From Pseudophaeobacter profundi (lineage in GTDB: Bacteria; Pseudomonadota; Alphaproteobacteria; Rhodobacterales; Rhodobacteraceae): 64,000 nucleotides of DNA. How positions within the stretch are numbered: position 1 is the stretch's first letter; every line of letters begins with the position of its first letter. The notes beneath the pieces were generated by a model. The model saw nothing but the letters and a program-made list of their open reading frames with translations. It was not told the DNA's origin and ran no database searches. The translations under genes and the position numbers were made by a program. Below are positions 1 through 7,871 of this stretch, one piece after another. The stretch lies in NCBI RefSeq assembly GCF_029697505.1, contig NZ_JARJEF010000007.1, positions 124,001 through 188,000 of the forward strand. The letters run 5' to 3'.

Positions 1-1053
1 GGTATCGCCACTTTCGCAGACCGGGCCAACAATGTCATAGGCCAGGCTTTCGATCCCCGGCGCCGGTTCATTGACCGCAACAATATCATGGTAGGCCTCA
101 TACATGGCCGGGCGGATCAGATCATTCATCGCGCCATCAATGATCAGGAACTGGCGGTCTTCGCCCGATTTAACATAGATCACACGGCTGACCATCAGGC
201 CCGCGTTGCCGGCAATCAAGCGGCCTGGCTCGATCTCAATTTCACAGCCCAGATGCCCGAGGGTCTCCTTGATCAGCTGGCCATATTCGATCGGCAGCGG
301 CGGTGCCTCGTTCGAGCGGGTATAGGGAATGCCCAAGCCACCGCCCAGATCCAGGCGGCGGATGTCATGGCCATCAGAGCGCAGGCTTTCGGTCAGCTCA
401 GCCACCTTCTCATAGGCCTTGCGGAAGGGCTCCAGATCGGTCAACTGCGAGCCAATATGCACGTCAATCCCCACCACCTGCAGCCCCGGCAGACTGGCCG
501 CATGGGCATAAACAGCGCGGGCCCGCGCAATGGGAATGCCAAATTTATTCTCGGATTTTCCGGTGGCAATCTTGGCATGGGTCTTTGCATCCACGTCCGG
601 GTTAACCCGAATGGTGATCGGTGCCACCTGGCCCAGCTCCTGCGCGATGGCGCTGATCACCTCCATCTCCGGTTCGCTCTCGACATTGAACTGTCGAATG
701 CCGCCGCTCAGCGCGGTGCGGATTTCCTCGGCGGTCTTGCCAACGCCGGAAAACACGATCTTGTCACCAGACACCCCAGCCGCCTTGGCGCGCAGATATT
801 CCCCCTGGCTGACCACATCCATCCCTGCACCCGCCTGCGCCAGGGTCTTCAGGATCGCCTGATTGCTGGCCGCCTTCATGGCATAGCATACCAGATGATC
901 CATACCTTCCAGCGCCTCGTCAAACAGGCGGAAATGGCGCAGCAGCGTCGCCGAGGAATAGACATAAAACGGCGTGCCCACAGCAGCCGCAATCTCGGCA
1001 ACTGGCACATCTTCGGCGTAAAGCGCGCCGTCGCGGTAAAGAAAGTGATCCAT
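1..1053 (-). CDS. lysA: Diaminopimelate decarboxylase (3' part outside window)
   Basis: Converts meso-diaminopimelate to lysine with PLP, the last step of lysine synthesis in the cytoplasm. The 351 codons present cover the alanine-racemase-like barrel and most of the C-terminal domain. The PLP lysine lies in VCYAMKAASN (about residue 60), the HIGSQ motif follows, and the active-site Cys motif GPVCESGDT sits at the window edge. About 70 residues are missing beyond base 1. The start is the ATG at 1053 (MDHFLYRDG), the family's usual N-terminus. It is separated from the upstream lipoprotein gene by an intrinsic terminator, so it probably has its own promoter between 1054 and 1230. Confidence 0.97.
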   Translation of the reverse strand, partial: MDHFLYRDGALYAEDVPVAEIAAAVGTPFYVYSSATLLRHFRLFDEALEGMDHLVCYAMKAASNQAILKTLAQAGAGMDVVSQGEYLRAKAAGVSGDKIVFSGVGKTAEEIRTALSGGIRQFNVESEPEMEVISAIAQELGQVAPITIRVNPDVDAKTHAKIATGKSENKFGIPIARARAVYAHAASLPGLQVVGIDVHIGSQLTDLEPFRKAYEKVAELTESLRSDGHDIRRLDLGGGLGIPYTRSNEAPPLPIEYGQLIKETLGHLGCEIEIEPGRLIAGNAGLMVSRVIYVKSGEDRQFLIIDGAMNDLIRPAMYEAYHDIVAVNEPAPGIESLAYDIVGPVCESGDT

Positions 1054-1190
1054 AAAAGGCGATTAGACCAAAACAACGATCTGTGGCAAATGATTCCCGC
1101 CCCCAGCCCCGCGGGTCAAGGGCCGCTCTGCGGCGGCGCCTGGGCGCCGTTTACCCTTGAGGCGCCTCCTGAAACACAGTTGAACTGGCT

Positions 1191-1217
1191 CTTTGAGGGC
1201 AAGCCTGCCCCTCAAAG
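1191..1217. repeat. Perfect intergenic inverted repeat
   Basis: CTTTGAGGG (1191-1199) is exactly repeated in inverse as CCCTCAAAG (1209-1217) around a 9-nt loop. It lies in the lysA upstream region next to a second GC-rich inverted repeat (about 1128-1175, GGCGCC repeats) and just downstream of the lipoprotein terminator on the minus strand. It has no T-tract. It could be a small repeat element or a structure in the lysA leader. Confidence 0.5.
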
Positions 1218-1231
1218 ACCTCTCAGCAAAG

Positions 1232-1256
1232 AAAAACACCGCGCGTCAGCGCGGTG
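1232..1256 (-). terminator. Intrinsic terminator after small lipoprotein gene
   Basis: On the minus strand, CACCGCGC and GCGCGGTG (8 bp, perfect) enclose a TGAC loop and are followed at once by five T residues. It lies about 80 bp past the stop of the 57-residue lipoprotein gene and before lysA, so it should end the argH-lipoprotein transcript. Confidence 0.8.
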
Positions 1257-1334
1257 CTCGGCCCAACTCTGCGCGGGGCCCGTCAGGGCATCAAGTCAGC
1301 GGCGGGAGCCCCCCGCCAGACCTGGACGCCCCCT

Positions 1335-1508
1335 TCAAAATCGATGCGACACGCCCACCCTGCCATAGCCAGACACCCGTAGGCCGGACGCCGTCGGCGC
1401 GGCCTGCTCCGCAGCTGGGGGCTGGGCATAGGATTGCGGTAGATCACAGGCAGAAAGGCTGAGCACAGAGGCCGCCAAAAGCCCAATCAGCAAGCGAGAA
1501 GGGATCAT
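1335..1508 (-). CDS. Small lipoprotein (57 aa), second of a pair
   Basis: Short secreted protein. A lipoprotein signal peptide (MIPSRLLIGLLAASV) ends in a lipobox LSAC with Cys at residue 21, so the mature protein is about 37 residues, Pro/Ala-rich and then ending in a Gly-rich YGRVGVSHRF tail. I start it at the ATG at 1508 because this gives a compact signal peptide; the ATG 60 bases upstream would add a charged, non-signal N-terminus. It follows another lipoprotein gene on the same strand downstream of argH and is ended by a terminator. Tiny lipoproteins between argH and lysA are common in this family; the function is unknown to me. The ending resembles that of its neighbour, which hints at paralogy (inference). 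Confidence 0.6.
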   Translation of the reverse strand: MIPSRLLIGLLAASVLSLSACDLPQSYAQPPAAEQAAPTASGLRVSGYGRVGVSHRF

Positions 1509-1624
1509 AGGGAACGGGCCTTTTCCGGTTTCAGGTTGTCGTTCAGCGCGCCCCATCGGGGTATTCAAACCAGCCCACGGGCCAGCTGTTCAGACTGGTA
1601 AATCTGATCGGTCAAACATGTCGG

Positions 1625-1813
1625 TCAAAACCCGAGATAGACATTCAACGGCCCCTTGTGCAGCCCAACGGACCCACCCGCGTGCACACCGCTATTGGAC
1701 ACACCAACCCCCGCGTTCAATGAGGGGCGCATCGGCTCTCCGTCAACGCCGCAGGCGCTCACACTGGCACCCAAACCGGTGATTGCTATCACGTTGAGCA
1801 TCCATCTGCGCAT
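1625..1813 (-). CDS. Small LptM-like lipoprotein (62 aa)
   Basis: Signal peptide MRRWMLNVIAITGLGA with lipobox VSAC, then CGVDGEPMRP. That post-cysteine motif resembles the CGxxGPLYxP signature of LptM (YifL) lipoproteins, which assist maturation of the LptD/E lipopolysaccharide translocon; the assignment is a motif-level guess. The rest is a Gly/Val-rich tail. The ATG at 1813 is chosen because GGAGG lies 8 bases upstream; the longer frame has no comparable site. It lies about 100 bp after argH on the same strand, the position where LptM-like genes often occur in proteobacteria (argH/lysA neighbourhood). Confidence 0.65.
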   Translation of the reverse strand: MRRWMLNVIAITGLGASVSACGVDGEPMRPSLNAGVGVSNSGVHAGGSVGLHKGPLNVYLGF

Positions 1814-1915
1814 TGTCTCGCCTCCAAAACGGTCTGGCTCACCACCAGACAAAATGGTGATCATGGGCCACAAAACAAGGTGGCGCATGATCAAATTCAC
1901 GTCCCCAACACCCGA

Positions 1916-3310
1916 TCAGGCGTCAAGCATCGCCGTCCAGCGGGCCACCTGGGCGCGCACCTGCGCGGGCGCGGTGCCCCCATAGGACAGACGCGAGTTT
2001 ACCGAATTCTCAACGCCAAGAACAGTAAAGACATCCTGAGTGATGGCGTCGTGGACGCCCTGCATATCCGCCAGTGTCAGATCCGGCAGGTCGCAGCCGC
2101 GACCTTCGGCAAGGGCAACCAGCGATCCGGTGATGTGGTGGGCATCACGGAACGGCAAACCCAGCACCCGCACCAGCCAGTCGGCCAGATCCGTCGCGGT
2201 CGAAAAGCCCGATCCAGCGGCCTCGGCCAGTTCAGCGCGGTTGGCGCTCATGTCTTTCACCATGCCTTCCATCGCCGCCAGCGCCAGCATCCAGTGATCG
2301 GCTGCATCAAAGACCTGTTCCTTGTCTTCCTGCATGTCCTTGGAATAGGCCAGTGGTAGCCCCTTCATCACCATCATCAGCGCTGTATTGGCACCAAAAA
2401 TCCGTCCTACCTTGGCGCGGATCAGCTCGGCTGCGTCCGGGTTTTTCTTTTGCGGCATGATGGATGAACCGGTGGAAAAGCGATCCGACAAGGTGACAAA
2501 GCGAAACTGAGCTGAGGACCAGATCACCAGCTCTTCGGCAAAGCGCGACAGATGCACTGCGCAGATCGAGGCACAGGAGAGGAACTCCAGCGCGAAATCA
2601 CGATCCGACACCGCATCCAGCGAATTGGCGGCCGGACGGTCAAAGCCCAGCGCAGCGGCGGTCATTTCGCGGTCAATCGGAAAGGAGGTGCCGGCCAGGG
2701 CAGCGGCGCCCAGGGGGCTTTCGTTCATGCGTTTGCGGGCGTCGCGGACGCGGGACAGATCGCGGCCAAACATTTCCACATAGGCCATCATGTGGTGGCC
2801 CCAGGTCACCGGCTGCGCCACCTGCAGGTGGGTGAAACCGGGCATTACCCAGTCGGCGCCTGCCTCAGCCTGTGTCAAAAGCGCGCGGATCAGCGCCAGC
2901 AGGCCAGTTTCCGCCGCATCCAGCTGATCGCGCACCCAGAGTTTAAAGTCGGTGGCCACCTGGTCATTGCGAGACCGCCCGGTATGCAGACGACCTGCGG
3001 GTTCACCAATCACCTCTTTCAGGCGGGCCTCGACGTTCATGTGGATGTCTTCCAGCGCGGTGGAAAACTTGAATGTGCCATTCTCGATCTCTGACAAGAC
3101 CGTGAGCAGCCCTTCCCGAATTGCCTCGGCGTCGTTATCGCTTATAACGCCTGTTGCGGCCAACATCGCTGCGTGGGCCCTGGAGCCAGCAATGTCCTGG
3201 GCAGCCATTCGCTTGTCAAAACCGATCGAGGCGTTGATCGCCTCCATGATCGCGTCTGGACCAGCGGCAAAACGGCCGCCCCACATCTGGTTCGAGGCTT
3301 GATCTGTCAT
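1916..3310 (-). CDS. argH: Argininosuccinate lyase
   Basis: Cleaves argininosuccinate to arginine and fumarate, the last step of arginine synthesis (cytoplasm, homotetramer). The 464 residues match the family length. The superfamily signature [12 protein letters not shown] is clear, and HTGRSRNDQ and the TSFPIDR region are present. The start [14 protein letters not shown] is the conserved N-terminus, so the ATG at 3310 is preferred over an in-frame upstream start. Its start codon is only 20 bp from that of the divergent thioredoxin-like gene, so the two promoters must overlap or sit inside the opposite coding sequence. Confidence 0.97.
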   Translation of the reverse strand: MTDQASNQMWGGRFAAGPDAIMEAINASIGFDKRMAAQDIAGSRAHAAMLAATGVISDNDAEAIREGLLTVLSEIENGTFKFSTALEDIHMNVEARLKEVIGEPAGRLHTGRSRNDQVATDFKLWVRDQLDAAETGLLALIRALLTQAEAGADWVMPGFTHLQVAQPVTWGHHMMAYVEMFGRDLSRVRDARKRMNESPLGAAALAGTSFPIDREMTAAALGFDRPAANSLDAVSDRDFALEFLSCASICAVHLSRFAEELVIWSSAQFRFVTLSDRFSTGSSIMPQKKNPDAAELIRAKVGRIFGANTALMMVMKGLPLAYSKDMQEDKEQVFDAADHWMLALAAMEGMVKDMSANRAELAEAAGSGFSTATDLADWLVRVLGLPFRDAHHITGSLVALAEGRGCDLPDLTLADMQGVHDAITQDVFTVLGVENSVNSRLSYGGTAPAQVRAQVARWTAMLDA

Positions 3311-3330
3311 GGTGGAATCCCGGAGATAAT

Positions 3331-3903
3331 ATGCGTCTGTTACGTCACCTTTCCCTTTATATCGCCCTGAGCTTGGGTGCAAATGCGGCGATTGCCGCGG
3401 ATGTCGCCGAACTGGAGGGCCTGCGCGCCGACAGCCTGAAACGTCTGGTGGTACACGCTGAGCCCCGTAGCGTTTCTAATGCTGCGTTCTTCCTTGAAGA
3501 CGAAGGCGGCACCACAACGCTGCAGGATTATCGCGGCAAGGTGGTCTTGCTGAACTTCTGGGCCACCTGGTGCGCGCCCTGCCGCAAGGAAATGCCGCAG
3601 ATCGCAGAACTGCAGGAAGAGTTCGGCGGCGAGGATTTTGAGGTTCTGACCATTGCCGCCGGGCGGAACTCCCCATCCGGGATCGTAAAGTTCTTTGATG
3701 AGAACGGCATCACCAACCTGCCCCGCCATCAAGACCCGAAACAGGCGCTGGCCCGCGAAATGGCGGTGGTTGGCCTACCAATCACCGTGCTGTTGAACCG
3801 TGAGGGCGAAGAGGTTGCGCGCCTGATCGGCGATGCAGAATGGAACTCTGACAGCGCCAAGGCCATCATTGCCGCCATGATTGCCGATCCGGGCGACAGC
3901 TAA
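3331..3903 (+). CDS. TlpA-family thiol:disulfide oxidoreductase
   Basis: Periplasmic thioredoxin-fold protein of 190 residues. A Sec signal peptide ends near ANAAIA (about residue 22). The thioredoxin domain holds the redox motif WCAPC within [18 protein letters not shown], and a cis-Pro occurs in [13 protein letters not shown]. TlpA-like proteins keep cytochrome c haem-binding or CuA-site cysteines reduced; which target applies here cannot be read from the sequence. GGAG lies 6 bases before the ATG. It is divergent from argH, an arrangement frequent in alphaproteobacteria. Confidence 0.9.
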   Translation: MRLLRHLSLYIALSLGANAAIAADVAELEGLRADSLKRLVVHAEPRSVSNAAFFLEDEGGTTTLQDYRGKVVLLNFWATWCAPCRKEMPQIAELQEEFGGEDFEVLTIAAGRNSPSGIVKFFDENGITNLPRHQDPKQALAREMAVVGLPITVLLNREGEEVARLIGDAEWNSDSAKAIIAAMIADPGDS

Positions 3904-3949
3904 AACAGCCGCGAAAACCACGGCCAAAATACACGACAAAAATACTGGC

Positions 3950-3969
3950 CTGGCCCTTTATTGGGCCAG
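3950..3969 (+). terminator. Hairpin after the TlpA-like gene
   Basis: CTGGCCC (3950-3956) pairs with GGGCCAG (3963-3969) around TTTATT, 47 bp past the stop codon. There is no T-tract after it, so termination efficiency is uncertain. Confidence 0.4.
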
Positions 3970-4118
3970 TCGCGACAGAGACCACCCCTTTGAGCAGACA
4001 ACGCGACCACCGGCAGGTCGCTAAAATTTTATATTTAAGCCTCACTTCACCCTTTTGCGCCACAGTCCCGGATAACGCATAGTTTTAGCGTAAGGCACCA
4101 GCTCCAGGAGGCAAACAG

Positions 4119-4961
4119 GTGGTCAGCAAACGGAAAATGAGACGGGCGAACATGGCCGAAGGCTCTGAAGATCCGCTATCCGCTGCCGTGGTCGCACGCG
4201 ATCACAGTACCCTGGACATGGTGGCAGAGGCGGTCAAGCACGACCAATCCATGCTGGCCTTTCAACCGGTTATGCAGGCGATGCCACCCCATGGTGTTGC
4301 CTTTTACGAAGGCTATATCCGAGTGTTGGATGCCACGGGACGGGTGATTCCCGCCCGTGATTTCATGCATGTGGTTCATGACAAGGAAATCGGCCGCGAG
4401 CTGGACTGCCTGGCGCTGCAACATGGGCTGCGCGCCTTGATGAAATCGCCGCAAATTCGTCTCTCAATCAATATGTCTGCCCGCTCTATCGGCTATAGCC
4501 GCTGGTCCAAGGTGCTGGACACCTTCCTGAAGAAGGACAAGACAATCGGCGAACGGCTGGTGCTGGAAATCACCGAGGCCTCAGCCATGAACGCACCAGA
4601 GCTGGTGATCGATTTCATGGACCGGATGCAAAAGCACGGCATTGCCTTTGCGCTGGATAATTTTGGTGCCGACACCACTGCCATTGGCCACTTTCGCGAA
4701 TTCTTCTTTGATGCGGTCAAGATCGACGGCCAATTCATTCGCGGCATCTGTGACAACCACGACAACCAGGCCGTGGTTCGCGCGCTGGTCGGCATTGCCA
4801 AGCAGTTCGACATGCTGGTGGTCGCTGAATCGGTTGAAACCCAGCAAGAGGCAGAATTCCTGATCTCTATTGGCGTCGATTGCCTGCAAGGCTTTCTCTA
4901 CGGTGCGCCGACGGTTTCGCCGCCCTGGCTGGAAGAGATGAAAAAACGTAACCGCGCCTGA
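4119..4961 (+). CDS. EAL-domain protein with altered metal site
   Basis: Stand-alone EAL domain (280 residues), the fold of c-di-GMP phosphodiesterases, with no sensor or membrane segment. The family residues are mostly present: Glu64 (but EGYIR rather than EALLR), Asn118 in SINMS, Glu153 in LEITE, Lys201 in KIDGQF, Glu237 in VAESVE and Gln257 in QGFLYG. The usual DDFGTGYSSL loop is DNFGADTTAI: the second metal-binding Asp is Asn181 and loop 6 is altered. Activity is therefore doubtful and it may be a c-di-GMP-binding or protein-interaction domain (inference). The start is GTG at 4119, with AGGAGG 7 bases upstream. Confidence 0.88.
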   Translation: MVSKRKMRRANMAEGSEDPLSAAVVARDHSTLDMVAEAVKHDQSMLAFQPVMQAMPPHGVAFYEGYIRVLDATGRVIPARDFMHVVHDKEIGRELDCLALQHGLRALMKSPQIRLSINMSARSIGYSRWSKVLDTFLKKDKTIGERLVLEITEASAMNAPELVIDFMDRMQKHGIAFALDNFGADTTAIGHFREFFFDAVKIDGQFIRGICDNHDNQAVVRALVGIAKQFDMLVVAESVETQQEAEFLISIGVDCLQGFLYGAPTVSPPWLEEMKKRNRA

Positions 4962-5184
4962 ATGATAGCACCGCATGGTCGTACCGCGCTGCCACTGCCC
5001 AGGCTGGGTGGTTGCGCTGCGCCTTTTGCTCTGCCTGCCCAGACGATCGAAGCTGTGCGCCTGACGCTGCATTGCGGCAAACTATGCGCCGCCACCTGCT
5101 TGCCACCGTCGAACCGTCGGCGGTTTTTCTCGTTTACGACATATGCGAGTTGACACCGCCCCGGCCCCTGGGACACCCTGTCAA
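4962..5184. other. Non-coding stretch upstream of phaA
   Basis: This is the larger part of a 354-bp gap between the EAL gene and phaA. I see no credible coding sequence or tRNA in it. A TTGACA-like -35 occurs near 5150. The recognisable element is the palindrome at 5185-5202, listed separately; the remainder up to 5315 is the presumed promoter and leader of phaA. Confidence 0.5.
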
Positions 5185-5202
5185 TTGCTGCAACTGCAGC
5201 AA
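5185..5202. promoter_or_regulatory. Probable PhaR operator upstream of phaA
   Basis: TTGCTGCAACTGCAGCAA is a perfect 18-bp dyad (7-bp arms, AACT centre) about 115 bp before the thiolase start. It contains CTGC-N4-GCAG, the form I recall as the published binding site of the PHB repressor PhaR in Paracoccus. No phaR gene lies in this window. Its role here is inferred from motif and position. Confidence 0.6.
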
Positions 5203-5315
5203 GACGCTATATCTCTCCCGGAGAGGGAGGTGAAAACGTAACGGCCACGTCATAGGCTGGGGCCCCCGTGCCTGCGTTTTCATCAGATATTTTGATGGCA
5301 GAGGACCATAAATAA

Positions 5316-6491
5316 ATGACCAATGTTGTAATTGCATCCGCCGCGCGTACCGCTGTCGGCAGTTTTGGCGGTGCCTTCGCCAATACACCCGCCCATGATC
5401 TGGGCCGGGCCGTGCTCGAAGCGGTGGTGGCGCGCGCAGGTGTAGATAAGGCCGAGGTTTCTGAAACCATTCTGGGGCAGGTGCTGACCGCAGCCCAGGG
5501 CCAGAACCCGGCCCGCCAGGCCCATATCAACGCTGGCCTACCACAGGAAAGCTCTGCCTGGGGGATCAATCAGGTCTGTGGCTCTGGCCTGCGCGCTGTT
5601 GCCCTTGGCGCACAGCACATTCAGCTGGGCGATGCGGCAATTGTCTGTGCCGGTGGCCAGGAAAGCATGACACTCTCGCCCCATGCCGCCCATCTGCGGG
5701 CAGGCCATAAAATGGGCGATATGACCTATATCGACACCATGATCCGCGACGGTCTCTGGGATGCCTTCAATGGCTATCACATGGGGCAAACCGCCGAAAA
5801 TGTTGCCGATAAATGGCAAATCTCGCGCGAGATGCAGGATGAATTCGCCGTCGCCAGCCAGAACAAGGCCGAAGCGGCGCAGAAGGCCGGCAAATTCGCT
5901 GATGAGATTACCGCCTTCGCCATCAAGACCCGCAAGGGCGAAACTGTCGTTGATCAGGATGAATACATCCGCCACGGCGCCACCATGGCGGCGATGCAAA
6001 AACTGCGCCCCGCCTTCGCCAAAGAGGGCTCTGTTACCGCGGCCAATGCCTCGGGGCTGAACGATGGCGCGGCGGCCACCCTGTTGATGAGCGCCGATGA
6101 AGCCGAAAAGCGCGGCATCGAGCCGCTGGCGCGAATTGCCTCTTATGCGACCGCAGGCCTGGATCCGTCGATCATGGGTGTGGGACCGATCTATGCTGCG
6201 CGCAAAGCGCTGGACAAGGCCGGCTGGACTGTAGCTGATCTGGATCTGGTCGAAGCCAACGAAGCCTTTGCCGCCCAGGCCTGCGCCGTGAACAAGGAAA
6301 TGGGCTGGGATCCAGAGATCGTCAACGTCAACGGCGGCGCAATCGCCATTGGTCACCCCATCGGTGCCTCAGGGTGCCGGGTGCTGAACACGCTGCTGTA
6401 TGAAATGAAACGGCGCGGTGCCAAAAAGGGGCTCGCAACCCTGTGCATCGGCGGCGGCATGGGCGTTGCCATGTGCCTGGAGCGCCCATAA
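5316..6491 (+). CDS. phaA: Acetyl-CoA acetyltransferase (beta-ketothiolase)
   Basis: Condenses two acetyl-CoA to acetoacetyl-CoA, the first step of polyhydroxybutyrate synthesis; it can also run in the cleavage direction. The 391 residues match biosynthetic thiolases. The acylated Cys88 lies in [11 protein letters not shown], the His lies in [10 protein letters not shown], and the second Cys lies in CIGGGMG near the C-terminus; NEAFA is also present. The acetoacetyl-CoA reductase gene follows 254 bp downstream but is separated by an intrinsic terminator, so the two are partly independent transcripts. GAGG lies 11 bases before the ATG. A CTGC-N4-GCAG dyad upstream suggests PhaR control. Confidence 0.97.
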   Translation: MTNVVIASAARTAVGSFGGAFANTPAHDLGRAVLEAVVARAGVDKAEVSETILGQVLTAAQGQNPARQAHINAGLPQESSAWGINQVCGSGLRAVALGAQHIQLGDAAIVCAGGQESMTLSPHAAHLRAGHKMGDMTYIDTMIRDGLWDAFNGYHMGQTAENVADKWQISREMQDEFAVASQNKAEAAQKAGKFADEITAFAIKTRKGETVVDQDEYIRHGATMAAMQKLRPAFAKEGSVTAANASGLNDGAAATLLMSADEAEKRGIEPLARIASYATAGLDPSIMGVGPIYAARKALDKAGWTVADLDLVEANEAFAAQACAVNKEMGWDPEIVNVNGGAIAIGHPIGASGCRVLNTLLYEMKRRGAKKGLATLCIGGGMGVAMCLERP

Positions 6492-6516
6492 GGGCTGCGG
6501 ATATTGACATAGAACA

Positions 6517-6542
6517 GGGCGCCGATTTGGCGCCCTTTTTAT
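6517..6542 (+). terminator. Intrinsic terminator after phaA
   Basis: GGGCGCC (6517-6523), a GATTT loop and GGCGCCC (6529-6535) are followed by six or more T. It lies 26 bp after the phaA stop. Confidence 0.9.
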
Positions 6543-6670
6543 TACGGGGTGTCCCAGAATGCCGCGCACGATCATGGCCCGATCACGTTTTCGACGGGCA
6601 GTTTCTTGTTTTCTGATGGGCACTTGCTGCGGGTGCGACAATTTATGCGGCAACGCAGATAAATTTACTA

Positions 6671-6685
6671 CGCAATATTATTGCG
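6671..6685. promoter_or_regulatory. CGCAA/TTGCG dyad upstream of phaB
   Basis: CGCAATATTATTGCG has perfect 5-bp arms around TATTA, and a third CGCAA half-site starts at 6691. It lies 60-75 bp before phaB in an AT-rich stretch, where a repressor would be expected. It does not match the CTGC-N4-GCAG form seen before phaA, so the binding protein is unknown. Confidence 0.35.
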
Positions 6686-6745
6686 CACCACGCAATCAAA
6701 CGATAACAACATTACAAAGAGAATTTTGAACTGGAGGAACACAGA

Positions 6746-7468
6746 ATGGCACGTACTGCACTCGTTACTGGCGGCTCTCGCGGCATTGGCGCAGCAATTT
6801 CAAAGGCTCTGCAAGACCAGGGCTGCACCGTCGCGGCCACCTATGCCGGCAATGACGAAGCGGCCGCAAAGTTCACCGAGGAAACCGGCATCAAAACCTA
6901 TAAATGGAATGTTGGCTCCTATGAGGAAAGCCAGGCAGGGATCGCCAAGGTCGAGGCTGATCTTGGCCCCATTGATATTGTGGTTGCCAATGCTGGCATT
7001 ACCCGCGATGCGCCGTTCCACAAGATGACCCCACAGCAGTGGCAAGAGGTCATCGACACCAACCTGACCGGCGTGTTCAACACGGTCCACCCGATCTGGC
7101 CAGGCATGCGCGAGCGTAAATTTGGCCGGGTCATTGTGATTTCTTCGATCAATGGTCAGAAGGGCCAGTTTGCCCAGGCCAACTATGCCGCGACCAAGGC
7201 CGGCGATCTGGGCATCGTCAAATCCCTGGCGCAGGAAGGCGCGCGGGCTGGCATCACCGCCAATGCGATCTGCCCTGGCTATATCGCCACGGAAATGGTC
7301 ATGGCGGTGCCGGAAAAAGTGCGCGAATCGATCATCAGCCAGATCCCGACAGGTCGTCTGGGTGAACCGGAAGAAATTGCCCGCTGCGTGGCCTTCCTGG
7401 CCTCGGACGATTCGGGCTTTATCAATGGCTCCACCATCTCGGCAAACGGCGGTCAGTTTTTCGTCTGA
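6746..7468 (+). CDS. phaB: Acetoacetyl-CoA reductase (NADPH)
   Basis: Reduces acetoacetyl-CoA to (R)-3-hydroxybutyryl-CoA, the monomer for PHB. A 240-residue short-chain dehydrogenase. The cofactor motif TGGSRGIG starts at residue 8, NAGITRD is the NAG motif, and the catalytic Ser-Tyr-Lys set lies in ISSINGQKGQFAQANYAATKAG; the C-terminus is SANGGQFFV. A Shine-Dalgarno CTGGAGGA precedes the ATG. It lies downstream of phaA with its own upstream dyad and is followed by a strong terminator. The PHB synthase gene phaC is not in this window. Confidence 0.96.
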   Translation: MARTALVTGGSRGIGAAISKALQDQGCTVAATYAGNDEAAAKFTEETGIKTYKWNVGSYEESQAGIAKVEADLGPIDIVVANAGITRDAPFHKMTPQQWQEVIDTNLTGVFNTVHPIWPGMRERKFGRVIVISSINGQKGQFAQANYAATKAGDLGIVKSLAQEGARAGITANAICPGYIATEMVMAVPEKVRESIISQIPTGRLGEPEEIARCVAFLASDDSGFINGSTISANGGQFFV

Positions 7469-7523
7469 TCCCTGGCGCGCCAATTACCCCAGTCATGGCG
7501 CGGGCCAAGGCTGCACATAAAAC

Positions 7524-7554
7524 AAGGGCCGGTCTTGTCGACCGGCCCTTTTGC
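7524..7554 (+). terminator. Intrinsic terminator after phaB
   Basis: AAGGGCCGGTC (7524-7534) and GACCGGCCCTT (7540-7550) form an 11-bp perfect stem around TTGTC, running into a short T-tract. It lies 55 bp after phaB. Confidence 0.88.
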
Positions 7555-7607
7555 ATCCCGTAAGGACAAACGCGTTTTGCCCAGCGGGAAAACTCGGTGC
7601 GAAATCT

Positions 7608-7763
7608 CTACGCCAGACCTGCGGCCTTGCCGAGCCGTTTGCCAGCGGTCGCCGCGCGGCACAGGCCAAACAGCCAGGACACACCGGAAAACAACGCCTG
7701 GCTGCGGCTCGCATGGGCCTGTTCCATCGCCTGTTTGATCTCGCTATTTGCAGAATATCCCAT
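7608..7763 (-). CDS. Small unknown protein (51 aa)
   Basis: A complete 51-residue frame beginning MGYSANSEIKQAM. GGAGG lies 8 bases before the ATG, which is strong support for translation. An acidic/polar N-terminal helix (SEIKQAMEQAHASRSQ) is followed by a hydrophobic patch (ALFSGVSWLFGL) and a basic tail (GKRLGKAAGLA), which suggests a short amphipathic or membrane-associated protein. I do not recognise it. It is divergent from the LysR gene at 7872 (about 108 bp between starts), so LysR control is possible. It points toward the phaB terminator. Confidence 0.65.
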   Translation of the reverse strand: MGYSANSEIKQAMEQAHASRSQALFSGVSWLFGLCRAATAGKRLGKAAGLA

Positions 7764-7871
7764 CGTTTCAGCCTCCGTTCGGATCAAAATTGTCTATCTG
7801 AAACCACTATGGCCTTTTACTGAAAAACCGACAAACGAGACTTTCCAACCCTTCAGTTAAGGTTTACTTGT

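Noticed and set aside
88-1368. Long plus-strand open frame across the lysA region
   Set aside because: It is antisense to lysA, which has clear decarboxylase motifs; the plus-strand translation is His/Gln/Arg-rich with no recognisable domain.
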